The notes under the pieces are model-generated. The model was not told the DNA's origin and did no database searches. It saw only the letters and a list, made by a program, of their open reading frames with translations. The translations under genes were made by a program, and so were the position numbers. A stretch of 64,000 nucleotides of DNA from Apostichopus japonicus (Eukaryota; Echinodermata; Holothuroidea; Aspidochirotida; Stichopodidae), in NCBI RefSeq assembly GCF_037975245.1, contig NC_092562.1, positions 14,960,521 to 15,024,520 of the forward strand, given 5' to 3'. This document shows positions 35,056-46,340 of the stretch, one piece after another; position 1 is the first letter of the stretch; each line of letters starts with the position of its first letter.

Positions 35056-37177
35056 ACAAGATATGTTTTTGTAGCATGAATTGTTCGCTGGCTAGGTTAA
35101 TAAGTGCTGCTCTTCTCCAGTCTGATCCACACTAAAATGATTGAGTTGACATGACTACAACTGGTATCACTTTGTTCACCAAGTAATTCCTCCTATGAAA
35201 CCTCAGTGATTTGCATATTCAAAGTTACCTTACAAGGATCCCAGCTTAATTTGATTTCTAGCATATTCATTATTCATTTATTCAGTCACTTATATGCAGG
35301 TAAGCCACATATATTAAATAGAAAGCAGGTTAACAAAAGTATGCAAAATATAGGGTTCTGATTATACCTCTGATCGATCCGTGTGGATTATTATCCTGAA
35401 TCTGAGGTGAAGGTTTTAGGTAACGTCGTGGTGGGAAAAGGTTTTAATGGCAATTAATCCTTCATTTTTGAAAGATGGCAGTCTAAATCGCATCTTTAAA
35501 TTGTCCTACCAAGTCAAAATCAACCACTGTGTGTCTTTTCATTGTTAAACAATAATTCAATTTCAGTAGACATTTTAAGAGAACAATGAGGACTTATTCT
35601 CAGTTGTAACCCCATCTGAGAATTACCCCATCTGAGTTACCACATTCAAGTTACCCCATCTAAGGTTGAATCATTCACTTGAATATTAAATTAATGCCAC
35701 AAATTATTAAATCTAACTTTACAATTTATGACAGTTCTTTCATGTCCCGTTAAGTTTCCTTTTTCCAGGGATTTTAATAGTTACAGTCCAATTCTCCTGA
35801 TGTCTGTATATCATGCTATTTATTGCTATCCATGATTGAATCCCCCAATGGTCATAATTTAACATTCGCTAGTTATTTTATCTAACCGTAAGGAAAAGTC
35901 TGTATTTTACGTTGTTTTCTTTAGTTAAAGTCCTAGATAAACATTCTCCTGTTTTAATTTATGTTTTAATTTGCTTTTCTGTAAGTTAAATATGAGCTAA
36001 AGTTTTTGATTGGATTTCAAACATAAGACTGAAACAAACCAGTATGCTATTCTTTCAACTGCATGGTGCATAATTTATAATTTATAATACAGATATGTTT
36101 TCATATTATCAGTGAATCATAACATGTTTTGATCATAAACACAGTAGAGCAAGCTTACCCCTTGATTAAGCTGTTCATACTCACATATGGCAAAGAGGCA
36201 AGTTCTAGTTTGGTTTGGTTATCTGTCAATATAGAACCCTTCTCTGGTAACGAGTTGAAATCATTTGCCTTAATTTAGTAATTTACTAAAAAGTAGGGAA
36301 TACTTTTTGTAATAAATGGTTAATAAATACTATGAAGTGTTTGAGTTTTGGGCAAGATTCATAATTTACTGGCTTATTAATATTCTGTCGGTGAAGAAAC
36401 AAATTTGAGGGTCACTATCATATTTTAAATGAGTTAAAATTTTATTTTGAGTAATAGTTGCTAGGTTTGGATGGACTGTCACAAATATCGGCATATATAT
36501 ATTAATATATAGCATCATAACTAGTGCTAATATAAAGGCTTGAGGGGGCATGGGGGGAGGCTGTAGCCACAGGGCCTGGTGTCAATAGGGGATCTGAGGA
36601 AAAATGAAGTAAATAATGTGTTCTTATTTTTATGACATACTTAGGAGAAAAGGAAGGCCTCAAAATAGCGGTGCTGCTGTTATGCAAACAATAACAGTGA
36701 TGATGCACATACAAATTCCTATACCTCCCGGGCCTCCCCACCCCCTTCCCCACCCCCTCCTCCTCCTCATCCTCCTCCTACTCCACTTCTACCAATTTGT
36801 AGATTATGTTTATCTCCACAGTGTTCCTTGATCCACTCCATCAGAGCAAATGTTACTACTAATTGCTTCCATAAAAAAATACCTCCAGTGTTGGAAAATT
36901 CTTCTTTTTTTCCTCTTTACCTTCATCTCCCTTGTGTTTACACGAAACTCTTAGCAGGTGGCTACATTTCGTTACTGTACAATCAGCATGGTTTTCCCCC
37001 CTCAAGTCACAGGTCCATTATTCCACACGATTGCTATCAAGTAGTTTTCTTTTGTTTTGTTTTTTCTAATCAGCTAGTAATTACTGTTACACCACTTGAT
37101 TTGACAAAAACAACTTTTAGCTTGCTTTAGTTATAAATTTGCATTAGGCCTAGATACAATGCTGGTAAAAGGAATGT
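35056..37177. other. No gene supported
   Basis: AT-rich. A 14-base segment before GTAAGCC at 35292 follows a pyrimidine tract and CAG (TCACTTATATGCAG) but is too short to trust. There is a pyrimidine-rich tract at 36727-36790. Confidence 0.4.
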
Positions 37178-37382
37178 AGCAGGGTAACTTATGTTGATTA
37201 AAGCAACAGATCATGTTGCAAGGTAATTTGTGTTGATTAAATCAACAGATCATGTTACAAGGTAACTTGTGTTGATTAAATCAACAGATCATGTTGCAAG
37301 GTAATTCTGTTGATTAAATCAAAAGATCTTATTGCAAGGTAAATTATGTTGATTAAATCAACATATCATATTTGCAAGGTAT
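37178..37382. repeat. 39-base tandem repeat with internal palindrome, 5 copies
   Basis: Each unit carries GTTGATTAAATCAAC, a near-perfect 15-base palindrome, plus GATCATGTTGCAAGGTAA. Confidence 0.92.
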
Positions 37383-37598
37383 TATTGATTTGTTATAATA
37401 TGCAGATAGTAACAAACTGACAAGTTGGGAACCAATTCCTATGCATCCTCTATCCCTCTACCCCCTCCACCCCCCCCCCCCACCTCTCCTCCACTCAATG
37501 ATATACTGCTAATTGTGTCCACGCAAACAATACTACATTATCCTAATTACAGAAACTTAGGACGCCATGGGAACTTGCTTAATATGTCATATTGTGAC

Positions 37599-37844
37599 CA
37601 GGCGCGTTTCCAAGGAGGGGGCCAAGGGGGCAGCCACCCCCCCCTTGAGCATATTTAAAAAAAAAATTGTTAATGTTTTTATGATATCGCTAGTAATTTC
37701 AAATAAGAGAAAATGCTAAGATGCAACTTACAAGGCCTGGGAAGTGCCATTTCCAGCGATCTGGAAGGCATTTTCAGCCAAAATTTTCTGATAGTTTGCC
37801 TACATTTTCGCCCCTCCCTTGGCAAATTCCTGGCTACGCGCCTG
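37599..37844. mobile_element. hAT-like MITE, copy 2, with exact 8-base target duplication
   Basis: Flanked by identical ATTGTGAC at 37591-37598 and 37845-37852. The ends are CAGGCGCGTTTCCAAGG and (reverse complement) CAGGCGCGTAGCCAGG. An 8-base duplication with CAGG-type termini fits the hAT superfamily; P elements also make 8-base duplications. At 246 bases it has no coding capacity. Copy 1 at 14632 is a longer relative. Confidence 0.88.
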
Positions 37845-37852
37845 ATTGTGAC

Positions 37853-38596
37853 ACAAGAGCAACAAAATTCAGTTTTGTTGCATTACTTTTATTCATCTTT
37901 TTGTTCGATGAGCAATGACAACGTAACAAAATGTTATAGGTAAATGGCAGCATACTCAATACAATTACCCCATTGAATGATACACTAAATGGTCAAAGTA
38001 ATGTGGTCTCTTTAGTCCTTGCGGACATTCTCACTAGCCAAACCCTGCCCATCACTGTATAGCTGATAAGTTGGCCTTTCATGGCACCATCAATGTTCCG
38101 TGTCATGACCATGAAGATTTTTGGCTATGAGAGCCTGAAGTTTTCGTCACTTGTAAACAAACCTCTTGTACTCAGTGGTCAACAATTTTCGTACTCTGCT
38201 TCTGGGAGGCCTAAAGTAGTCTTAAAATTGCTTTAATTGACCCAAATTTAGCACCACACGTACTTCCATTTGTATCCTCCGACATGCAAGCCACAAGAAG
38301 CAAGATTTTCTTCGGTAACATATCAAAAGAGATGCTCTCCTGGTGATTTTTTGGCACTTTTCCTGAGGGAGAACACTCGGATGGATGGAATATGCCACCA
38401 AAAGTCAGATGTTAATGCTGAGTGGGCTTACTGCATTATGCAGCCAGACTGTAACATATGTAGTGTTTTGTGCTTTGTACTTCACAAAATAGGCAGGCAC
38501 TGCTGGTATATATGCAGATAATTCCTATTGCTTGATTTTTTCTTGATTCTTCTTGGTTTGTCCTCATTTGGATATTGCAGCTAACTTTACAACATG
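37853..38596. other. Possible decayed transposon or gene remnant
   Basis: 37980-38420 is of higher complexity than its surroundings, with short frames on both strands (plus HGTINVPCHDHEDFWL; minus PKIFMVMTRNIDGAMKGQL), both soon interrupted. The start ACTAAATGGTCAAAGTAATG resembles a transposon terminus, but no inverted partner was found. Confidence 0.3.
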
Positions 38597-38830
38597 TATG
38601 TATGTATTTTAGATCCTCCTGCAAGCAGGAACTCGCGAAGAAACCATCATTGGCTTTATAATCAAAGCCGCAAGCTGACCGTAGTCAGTCTCTTACATTC
38701 ATATCTAACGTCCATGATTATGAATTGTCAACAACTCTGTAACTGGACGACATACATTAATCTTGGAGTGATTTGAACCAGGGACCTTATGATTGTAAGG
38801 CACAGGCGTTAACCACTGAGCTAACACTCA
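38597..38830 (-). mobile_element. tRNA-derived SINE, family 1, full copy
   Basis: Minus strand: GTGTTAGCTCAGTGGTTAAC A-box region at the right end, B-box-like GGTTCAAATCACTCC, body, and a tail of (TATG/TACA) units at 38597-38610. Closest in length to the copy at 7771-8008. Confidence 0.9.
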
Positions 38831-40448
38831 TTGATATGCCTTTAATAAAGGATGCCTTGATGCATACCTTGAAGGATGCCTTAACTGATCCTCTGTTTTT
38901 ATAAAACTTTTAGTCTTGAGAAATGACCCTGTAAAAAGCTGAGGTTCATCAGTTGAAGTGACTGGACTATGTAGTCTAATACACAGACCATAAAAGTCAG
39001 TGCCTCAGATGTAACACAAATATCAATGGGAAAACATAACACTTGAAATGACTTTGTCAGGGACAAATGGTGTTGAATGTCACCCAAGGGTACTTTTGGC
39101 ACTCATATGAATGCTAAAAGAACATGTTTTGGTGTAGATCATATTGATAAAACAGCAATTTATCATCAACGTTCAGATCGTCAATTTAGCTTTAAATGAA
39201 AATTCCATTTCAAACCTGAATACCTTTTAATACCGGAATTGCTGGATCGACTTTACTGACACTCAAAATGTGTCTTTCTCCTTGGACTATAACATTTTCA
39301 AGACCGAAAGATTCTACATAAGGTCATCCTTTCGTGATGTAAGCTGTGAAATTGTAAACACTACCAGATGTTTCCGAATTGTTTGAGGCAATTTTTCCTG
39401 TGATAGTGATGACATCAGGATCCCGCACAGAGATGATACTGTTTCATCACTCTATACAGATCCTGTACAGTGTATACAGAAGCTGTATAGAGTCACCTAG
39501 ACCTCTTTGTCGTACAGAATTGCTATTTGTGATCTATTGAATAAACAGTCATTTATGTATACTTTATGCAACAACGTTTTAAGACTAACAGATGAAAGAT
39601 CAAACACACAAAATAAAAAAGGGAAAACATTTTGTGTTTCAGTCACAGATGAAAGATTTGTTTATTCAGAAAGTAAACAATACAAGGCTTCGGTTCTGCT
39701 TTGCTGGTTGTGCATATCTAGTTTACTTACTTTGATTCCATATTTTAACCATGCTGCATATTTCCTTCCCCCTTTTATTTCATATAACAGAAGATTTATC
39801 TGCTTGGTCAAAAACTTGTAATAAACTAGACTTTTGTAAAAGGACTTGTTTTTCAGTGAATCAAAGGTTATATTTATGTAGGTGAATTTATTATGAAGGA
39901 AGGAATCTTTTATAATTAATAAAAGATATTATTTGCTTTTTTTTCACGCTTATAAGAATCATAAGAATACAATTTTGTCCAGAAAAAAAGATTGAATACA
40001 AAAGTGTTTTTATATCAGTGATCAAAATTTGGCATTATAATGGAGCAAACCTGTCTCAGTTTCATATTCTTCGGAATCTAATTAGAAATCATTAATTAAT
40101 TAATACGCATTAGCTATCATTGAGGAGTGTATAAAGCTTCTAGTAACAATGATGTACATGTTTACCCAATACTATGTACACAATAATATGTTTCATACCT
40201 ATCATTGCAAACTTAAGCGATGAAAAGTTGGCAAGAGTACTTACATTACACAGATTTAACTATTCTGTAACATTTGGTCAACATATTTTTCCAAACTTAG
40301 CCAGTGATTACTCCAAATAAAGATTGTAACTGATTAAGCTAATTAAAACAGACTATTTTTCTCACCAAATAAATTAAGGCAAATAAGAAAACAAATAATC
40401 ATTCCATTAACTTTTAGGAACCACTTAAAAAAGGAGGATGCTGAGGGG
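38831..40448. other. No gene seen
   Basis: AT-rich. Contains a short run of CTGTATAGAG/CTGTACAGTG words at 39450-39500. Open frames at 38899-39102 and 39507-39821 have no splice support. Confidence 0.45.
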
Positions 40449-40617
40449 GCTGCAGTATCATGCAGCCAGGCTGAGCATGCCAGGCTACAGCATAGTGCAG
40501 CCGGGCTGGGCATAGTCCAGCCAGGCTGAGCATATAGTGCAGTCAGGCTGAGCATAGTGCAGCCGGGCTGGGCATATAGTGCAGCCAGGCTGAGAATCCT
40601 GCAGCCAGGCTGAGTAT
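40449..40617. repeat. Short minisatellite based on GCAGCCAGGCTGAGCATA
   Basis: About seven variable units of 18-27 bases with alternating CCAGGCTG and CCGGGCTG. Shares its core with the 35-base array at 29224-29549. Confidence 0.9.
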
Positions 40618-41220
40618 AGGCTATAGGACATCAACCTTTCATGCAGATTACAGTTTCATACAATAGACATGTACAACAAGTCTGCAGATAGAGATAATGC
40701 CCTATTCTTTGATAATATGATTAATCCTATTTGAACAGGATTTTACATCTGTTGCAGCTCATCTATTTGATACAGTGCCTTTATAAACATTTCTTCATCC
40801 AGACGCTATACATATAAGAATTTAAACCACATGATGAAAACAGAGAATAGCAAAGTACAAAATGTTTTCAAATTTTGACCTTCATTACTTGAAAATGAAA
40901 CTTCAGTAAATTGGGCTAATTGAAACTAAGTTGTTATGAGAATGTAACATCGAGTCGGAAAAAAAGTTGCTTTAAAGGTGACACATCACTGTTGCTCGCA
41001 AACATGCTAGCAAGTATGGAAATGGTCACTCATTCTCACAATGCAAGTAATACCCCACTGCTGCTTTCAAAACGTTTCGTCTCTAATGTAGTCAGCAGTG
41101 TCTCATGTAACACTCAAGTGTGTGGGAATATCATTCATTGGGTGAAAGAAATATTTTGATGAAATTAAGTAATTTTCAGATTAACGGATTATACTTTGAA
41201 ATCATCTGATATTGTTACAG
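40618..41220. other. No gene supported
   Basis: AT-rich; the frame at 40920-41159 lacks splice context. Confidence 0.4.
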
Positions 41221-41292
41221 GTTTGCCGGAGATGTTACAAACAGCAAGACACTTTTCTGTTCATTAATTCCGTATTTTGTAAACAGAGATAA
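41221..41292 (+). CDS. Candidate short terminal exon
   Basis: The acceptor ATCATCTGATATTGTTACAG (ending 41220) is good. The 72 bases that follow read VCRRCYKQQDTFLFINSVFC plus KQR in phase 0 to TAA. GTATTT within it could be a donor for a shorter exon. The CRRC pair hints at a metal site, but nothing more can be said from 23 residues. It may be a chance frame after a chance acceptor. Confidence 0.25.
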   Translation, partial: VCRRCYKQQDTFLFINSVFCKQR

Positions 41293-41695
41293 ACCAAAGC
41301 TAAAACTAGATCCCTCAAGGTTTTTGATGTGTCCCTGTTCTAGCAAATGTCTGTTTTTACCTTTCTATTATTTTACCCTCTTATCAATTTTGAACCATAC
41401 GGTTTCTCTGAAATACTGTAACGACGTATCAGAGGCCATATTTGTGTTGTCAAACCATGCTGTTAACCTTCACCGAATGAAGAATGGAGTGTTTCCAACC
41501 ACGTCTGACATTAAACATAAACATACATTCATGAATATTTCATAATCTTTGGCCGAAAGGACATCCATCAACCCGCCACGGTAAAGTTATCCACGAGTCA
41601 TTATTTCCCAATTTTTTTGTGTGTGTGGTTTTTTTTTTTTTTTTTGGCAGAAATGCCCTTACACTGCTTCGTGCTTGATCACCTTGCACGTTGCA
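41293..41695. other. No gene supported; poly-T tract
   Basis: A 73-codon plus frame (41324-41545, MMCPCSSKCLF start) is open but without splice signals. There is a T-rich run at 41629-41645. Confidence 0.4.
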
Positions 41696-41875
41696 TCAAA
41701 TTATATTTTCCCATCCCTTGACAATCTTCCATTTCCCTTTCGCCATTTCCGCGGAGATGCTGATCAGGTGACCCAGGTGTAGACGACTATCGCAACGCCT
41801 GAACACCTCCGTGACAGCTTCTGCAAATGAGCCTAGAGAACACCTGAGGGACAAGCGCTGCATTTTTTTAACTTT
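41696..41875 (-). CDS. Candidate terminal exon, unknown protein
   Basis: The minus strand has a good acceptor: TACCAGACCTTAATCTTTG followed by AAACAG just before 41875. The exon is 180 bases, phase 0, with 59 codons to TGA at 41696-41698. The translation, KVKKMQRLSLRCSLGSFAEA then EVFRRCDSRLHLGHLISIS and a KGKWKIVKGWENII tail, is mixed and basic. CpG and GC content exceed the flanks. Internal GTGTTC words (after CTCAG and CGGAG) could serve as weak donors. Family unknown. Confidence 0.4.
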   Translation of the reverse strand, partial: KVKKMQRLSLRCSLGSFAEAVTEVFRRCDSRLHLGHLISISAEMAKGKWKIVKGWENII

Positions 41876-42403
41876 CTGTTTCAAAGATTAAGGTCTGGTA
41901 GAAGGTATCATCTAACGTACTGGAGAGAGAAATGGTTGAGAAAAATTACCCCAGCCTAAAACAGCTTGGCTTGCCAGAAATCTAAATATGGACCCAAAGG
42001 GTTAAGAAATTTGATCTAAATAACACAAATTCCAATTTATTGCCAAGTGAAGGCGTAAACTTTTCTTGGTTTTTATCGTTGGTATGGCAGGTTAGTAGTC
42101 TGGCCAGAAGGATGATTATGTATCTAATATCGCAGGATATGTTTATTCACTAGGGATACAATATCACTTGAAACTGTGTCCGTATGTACCCTTGAAATAT
42201 TGTATCAAAACCTTTTTTGCTACGATGTAGAATGGATTTCTTTTTCAATTTTAACCACTCATGTTCATATAAAACTCTGATGAAAATTAATTTGTAATCA
42301 GTTTTGGAGTGAACTATCACTCATTTCTGATAAATTGTTAAAGAGATTTGGATAGGTGTTGATATAGGAACGGTAGTTTCATTAAGGCTGTTGGATTCTA
42401 AGG
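41876..42403. other. No gene seen
   Basis: AT-rich, probably intronic to the minus-strand exon candidate if that is real. Confidence 0.4.
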
Positions 42404-42685
42404 CTATTCATAACCTTTAAGATGCATGTTGGTAGCTTAGGTTATCTAGGCTATACCCTTTAAGGTACATGTTGGTAGCTTAGGTTATTCATACCCTTTA
42501 AGATGCATGTTTGTAGCTTAGGCTATTCGTACCCTTTAAGGTACATGTTGGTAGCTTAGGTTATTCATACCCTTTAAGGTACATGTTGGTAGCTTAGGTT
42601 ATTTATACCATTTAAGGTACATGTTGGTAGCTTAGGTTATTCATACCCTTTAAGGGACATGTTGGTAGCTTAGGTTATTATTATT
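42404..42685. repeat. 38-base minisatellite, about 7 copies
   Basis: Unit TTCATACCCTTTAAGGTACA followed by TGTTGGTAGCTTAGGTTA, with small variations. Confidence 0.95.
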
Positions 42686-43032
42686 TTAATGGCAATTAAT
42701 CAACCCTACATTAAACAATTAGTAACTTTTATATTCAAGTGTAAAATGCTTACTGCCCAAATTCTGCATCAATTAATTTCAAACTTGACATCCCATTAAA
42801 TATGACATTTACTAACGTCACAGGTCACAAACTTTTAAAGCGGTTGGTTTTCATGAATGTCTGAAATGGCAATATGAGTGACATTGTTATAGGAAATAAT
42901 GCCTTAACAAGAACCTTTTGTCTTAATAACTTCCCAGCCCTTCCTTCTACAAGTTAGTCTTTTGTTTTGGCCTGTTATAAATTATTGCTGTGATAGATTT
43001 GAAAAATGTGAATGGTCAGTATAGTCAGTAGT

Positions 43033-44143
43033 GCGAAGTTCGGCATACTGCGAAGATCGGCCACCCTAAGAAATACACGATTTTAAAAAGACAACTGACA
43101 GGAAGAGCCAAATTTCACCAAAAAGTACGAAGCTACAGTTATTTTCTCTCCAAAATGGCCCGTGTGCAAGAAATTACTTACATATTAGTCAATAAAATGA
43201 CGGAGATCTATGAAGTCTGTTATATTACTGAAAAAGCAACTGCGCCACCAATTTTATCACCAGCGCCACACTGTGGGTTGCGTGTCCGAACTTCGCAATA
43301 CTCTAGCAAAGAAATACCAGTTCAAGGGCGGCGGAACCGGGGGGGCACAGGGGGCACGTGCCCCCCCACTTTTCCTCAGGTTAAAAATGTGCCCCTTTTC
43401 TACATAAAAATTGAGGTGTCTCAAGTTAGCAAGAGGCTAGGGAACCACAATGAACACTCGGGAAGGGCCGTTTCCGGCCATCTGAGGGGTTTGTAAAACC
43501 AAAAATTTTCTTGTACGCTTCGCGCCAACCGATGGTGGCGCTCCGCTCAGATAGTCATGCATACAACTTTGTAAATCTTTACTACGCCCATGACTTTTAA
43601 TGAATAACTGTGGGTCAAACTCAAAGCTATTTCGAATGGAAAAATATTGTTAAGATATAAACAAGAAATAATGTCTAATTTGGAAGATTCCTACACTAGC
43701 AACAAGCATGATATCACCTCATTTTGTCTCAAAAGAAAACTTGTTTCCCAATTTGCACATTGGATATTGCAGTACTATTATGCATATTCTTTGAGGGGGG
43801 GGGGGGCCTTGATGGAGTGATGTGTATACGCATATAAGATAATACAATAAGAGTTATAAAGGGTACTAAATATAAGGCTGCATCAGTGCAATCGAATTTC
43901 TGCAAAGTGCCCTTTGATGTCGGTGCCCCCCCAGATTAAAAGTGCTTCCGCCGCCCTTGTACCAGTTCCACAATCACGAAGAATCTTCTTGGAAAACAAC
44001 GTGAAAACAGTTTGCAGGAAAGAAAGTTTGGCCGTGTATCGTACTATAACAAAATTCTCCCACCATATGAAGTATATTTTCTGGTGATTTAGACCAGAAG
44101 ATTTAGTTTTGGGGTGTTTTAAGTCTTAAGTGTCCGAACTTCG
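43033..44143. mobile_element. Possible older element interrupted by a MITE
   Basis: GCGAAGTTCGG at 43033-43043 and CCGAACTTCG at about 44134-44143 are inverted, and GTCCGAACTTCG recurs internally at about 43283. The 43323-43959 MITE sits inside. With the insertion and one copy of its target duplication removed, the region is about 470 bases. The inverted ends are short, so this is tentative. Confidence 0.25.
43323..43959. mobile_element. hAT-like MITE, second family, with exact 8-base target duplication
   Basis: Flanked by TACCAGTT at 43315-43322 and 43960-43967. The ends CAAGGGCGGCGGAACC and (reverse complement) CAAGGGCGGCGGAAGC are inverted, followed by G-rich/C-rich GGGGGGGCAC and GTGCCCCCCC. 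It has no long coding frame. It contains an internal segment also found in the element at 14632-14943 (about 43510-43555). A G14 run lies at 43794-43807. Confidence 0.88.
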
Positions 44144-44479
44144 AAGTCACCATCCTACTACTAAGTTAAACCTCCCTACCCCTTCCTGTGACAGACAAGT
44201 TGGTTTAGGCCACTGGGGAAGTGATCCAAGATGTTGTTTCTATGGTGATGCACAGAAATAATTCCAACTGGTTTTTTTTTTGCTTTTATTAATTTTTTTT
44301 TTAGAGAGAGAAAGCCCTTTTAAAACAGTTTTTAGCATGTAAAAAGATTTAAATTTCAGACTGCATGATTTATGTAGAAGAAAATTTTATGAAGGATTTC
44401 GTGCAATGACATAAATTGAGAAAAATTAAAAATGCATCAAGAATTTGGAGCAAAACCTTATATAGCCTAAAGGACTTAA

Positions 44480-44761
44480 TAATAATCAGCAGTTATTTTT
44501 ACGGCGCTTCTGCGACCAAAAATGTGTGAGAAACCCGCAAGGGCTTATGGATTACAACTTACACGTCAGGTGGCTTCCAATTCAACATTTTTGCTCAAAT
44601 TTGGAATCTTTTCAATCGAGAATGTCATTTCAGATGGGAAAACCGTAGATTGCTCTTGGATGAAAAACACCTTACTTACCTTACTTATGGGAATCAAACC
44701 TCCCGATCGCTAAGCCTCGTTGCTTCAAATGCTACTGCCTTTATCCACTCTACCATAGCAC
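44480..44761 (-). mobile_element. tRNA-derived SINE, family 2, copy 1
   Basis: Minus strand begins GTGCTATGGTAGAGTGGATA (A-box-like) with a B-box-like GAGGTTTGATTCCC about 60 bases in, as in a tRNA with a long variable arm (Ser/Leu type). Body and ATT-rich tail follow. It matches the copy at 61997-62268. Confidence 0.82.
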
Positions 44762-45481
44762 TTCATATTGAGAGTGAGCATGCATTGCAGAGTCAATTTG
44801 GAACGGAATAAAAAAGTCATGAAAAGATTATTCCAATGACTAAAGTTCATTGTTCACACAAAACCACATCCTTATAGAAAGTTTGTGGTTACTGGAACAG
44901 CGGATTTAAGTTTTGAGCCTTGTTTTGAGATTATGTTGTGGCTCACATGTTTGTGCCTCCAGACTAAACCCTCTTCTTCCAACATAATGTTCGTTACTAG
45001 TATTTAAAAAAAAAGAATAACATTTTCTTATCAATTTTGTTTCTTTTTCTTACAAGAAAAAGCTTCTCTGAAATAAAAATACAAATGATGCAGCAAAACG
45101 TGTAATTGAAAATTTGAAATGCAACCATTCGCATTTGCAAGTATTCGCATTTTTTGCCATTTCTCCTAGGCCATCCCTTTATAAAGGAAGCTAGTTTAGA
45201 ATGATTTGATGTCTTTGAGATAACAGAAGTAAACAAGTTATGTTACTTATAAATGTATCATTTCTTGAGCGGTAAATGCATTAAATTGATCCAAATCAGG
45301 TATGTTCACCCATAAACGGCACATGAAAAAGATCTGACATCCTTCTTCTTCTTTTAAAATTTTTTTTTCCTCCTGTTAACTATTTTACTCAAAAAGAATT
45401 TTGATCTTAACATGCAGACAAAGGAGGAAAAAGAAAATGAATTTAACAGACTCGGTTGTAACGAAGATCAGCTGTTTTTCG
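44762..45481. other. No firm gene
   Basis: A minus frame (44997-45236) has an acceptor-like TTACTTCTGTTATCTCAAAG, then SNHSKLASFIKGWPRRNGKK, but trails into AT-rich sequence. Not called. Confidence 0.35.
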
Positions 45482-45673
45482 TCAATGATATTGAACACAT
45501 ATCATAAGTGTCTTTCGCATCCGTCCATAAATATTTTCTGTTTGAAAATGTGACATTTCAAAAATTGGATCGGATCTTTCCAAGGTAATAATATATGTCA
45601 CAGGTCTGGTTTTTCTGTTCAAATAGTTTTCCCCTTGTTCCATGTTTAGTTTACATAAGTTGGGGAACCCCAC
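45482..45673 (-). CDS. Exon candidate, unknown protein
   Basis: The minus strand reads NLCKLNMEQGENYLNRKTRP, VTYIITLERSDPIFEMSHF, and on to TGA at 45482. Acceptor-like TTATTGCTGAG lies immediately upstream (around 45674), with only a weak pyrimidine tract. An in-frame TGA precedes the first codon, so an upstream exon would be required unless translation begins at the internal ATG (MEQGENYLN). Low complexity is absent, but no domain is recognised. Confidence 0.25.
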   Translation of the reverse strand: MGFPNLCKLNMEQGENYLNRKTRPVTYIITLERSDPIFEMSHFQTENIYGRMRKTLMICVQYH

Positions 45674-46340
45674 TCAGCAATAAGGGTATTGATGCCTGTA
45701 CCATTGCGAATAGGAATCCCTACTAAGATTAATATCAGAGCTATAAGTTATTTTTATTTTACTAAGATTTAACTTTTTGTGTCTGAATTTTGACAAGTTT
45801 TGACAAGTTTATGAAGCCAAAATAATTACAAAGCAAAGATTCAGTGCAGTTGGTCAAACTAAGATAATCACCAATGTAGCCCCTCAACCAAGTTGATATT
45901 ATTTTTGTAACTGTTAGTACTAAACTATTCCCTATCATTCAAAGAAAGTAATTCTTCAATTTTGTCACCCAGACGCTTGTTCATATCAATATAAATAACA
46001 TGCAAAACCCACGACATAAATTTGAGTTTCAATCTGATTTTGGGTATTAATAAAATGGAAACTTTATAGCTATAAATAGTCATGTAGATATGGAATGGAT
46101 TATTTGAGGGTATTAAGGATCAGATGGAATGGATTATTTGAGGGTATTAACAATCAGATGGACTATCCCAGATCGAGTAACAGCCATCAATGCATGCAGC
46201 TGTTTTATTTAATGTACGGCAGTTTTTGTATTCCAAGCAAAGACTATAGCATACTTGGGTATTCTTGACTCAAGCAAGAGGCAGCTAACTGAAACTGTCT
46301 GATATAAATATACAGACTTTTGATTACTTCACAGTTTATT
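45674..46340. other. No gene; 34-base duplication
   Basis: GATGGAATGGATTATTTGAG with its flanks is duplicated at about 46088-46156. Confidence 0.6.

Noticed and set aside
35278-35291. 14-base micro-exon before GTAAGCC
   Set aside because: Too short, not a multiple of three, no supporting neighbours.
43155-43496. 113-codon plus frame
   Set aside because: It runs from one repeat into the MITE at 43323; its G-rich part is the terminal repeat.
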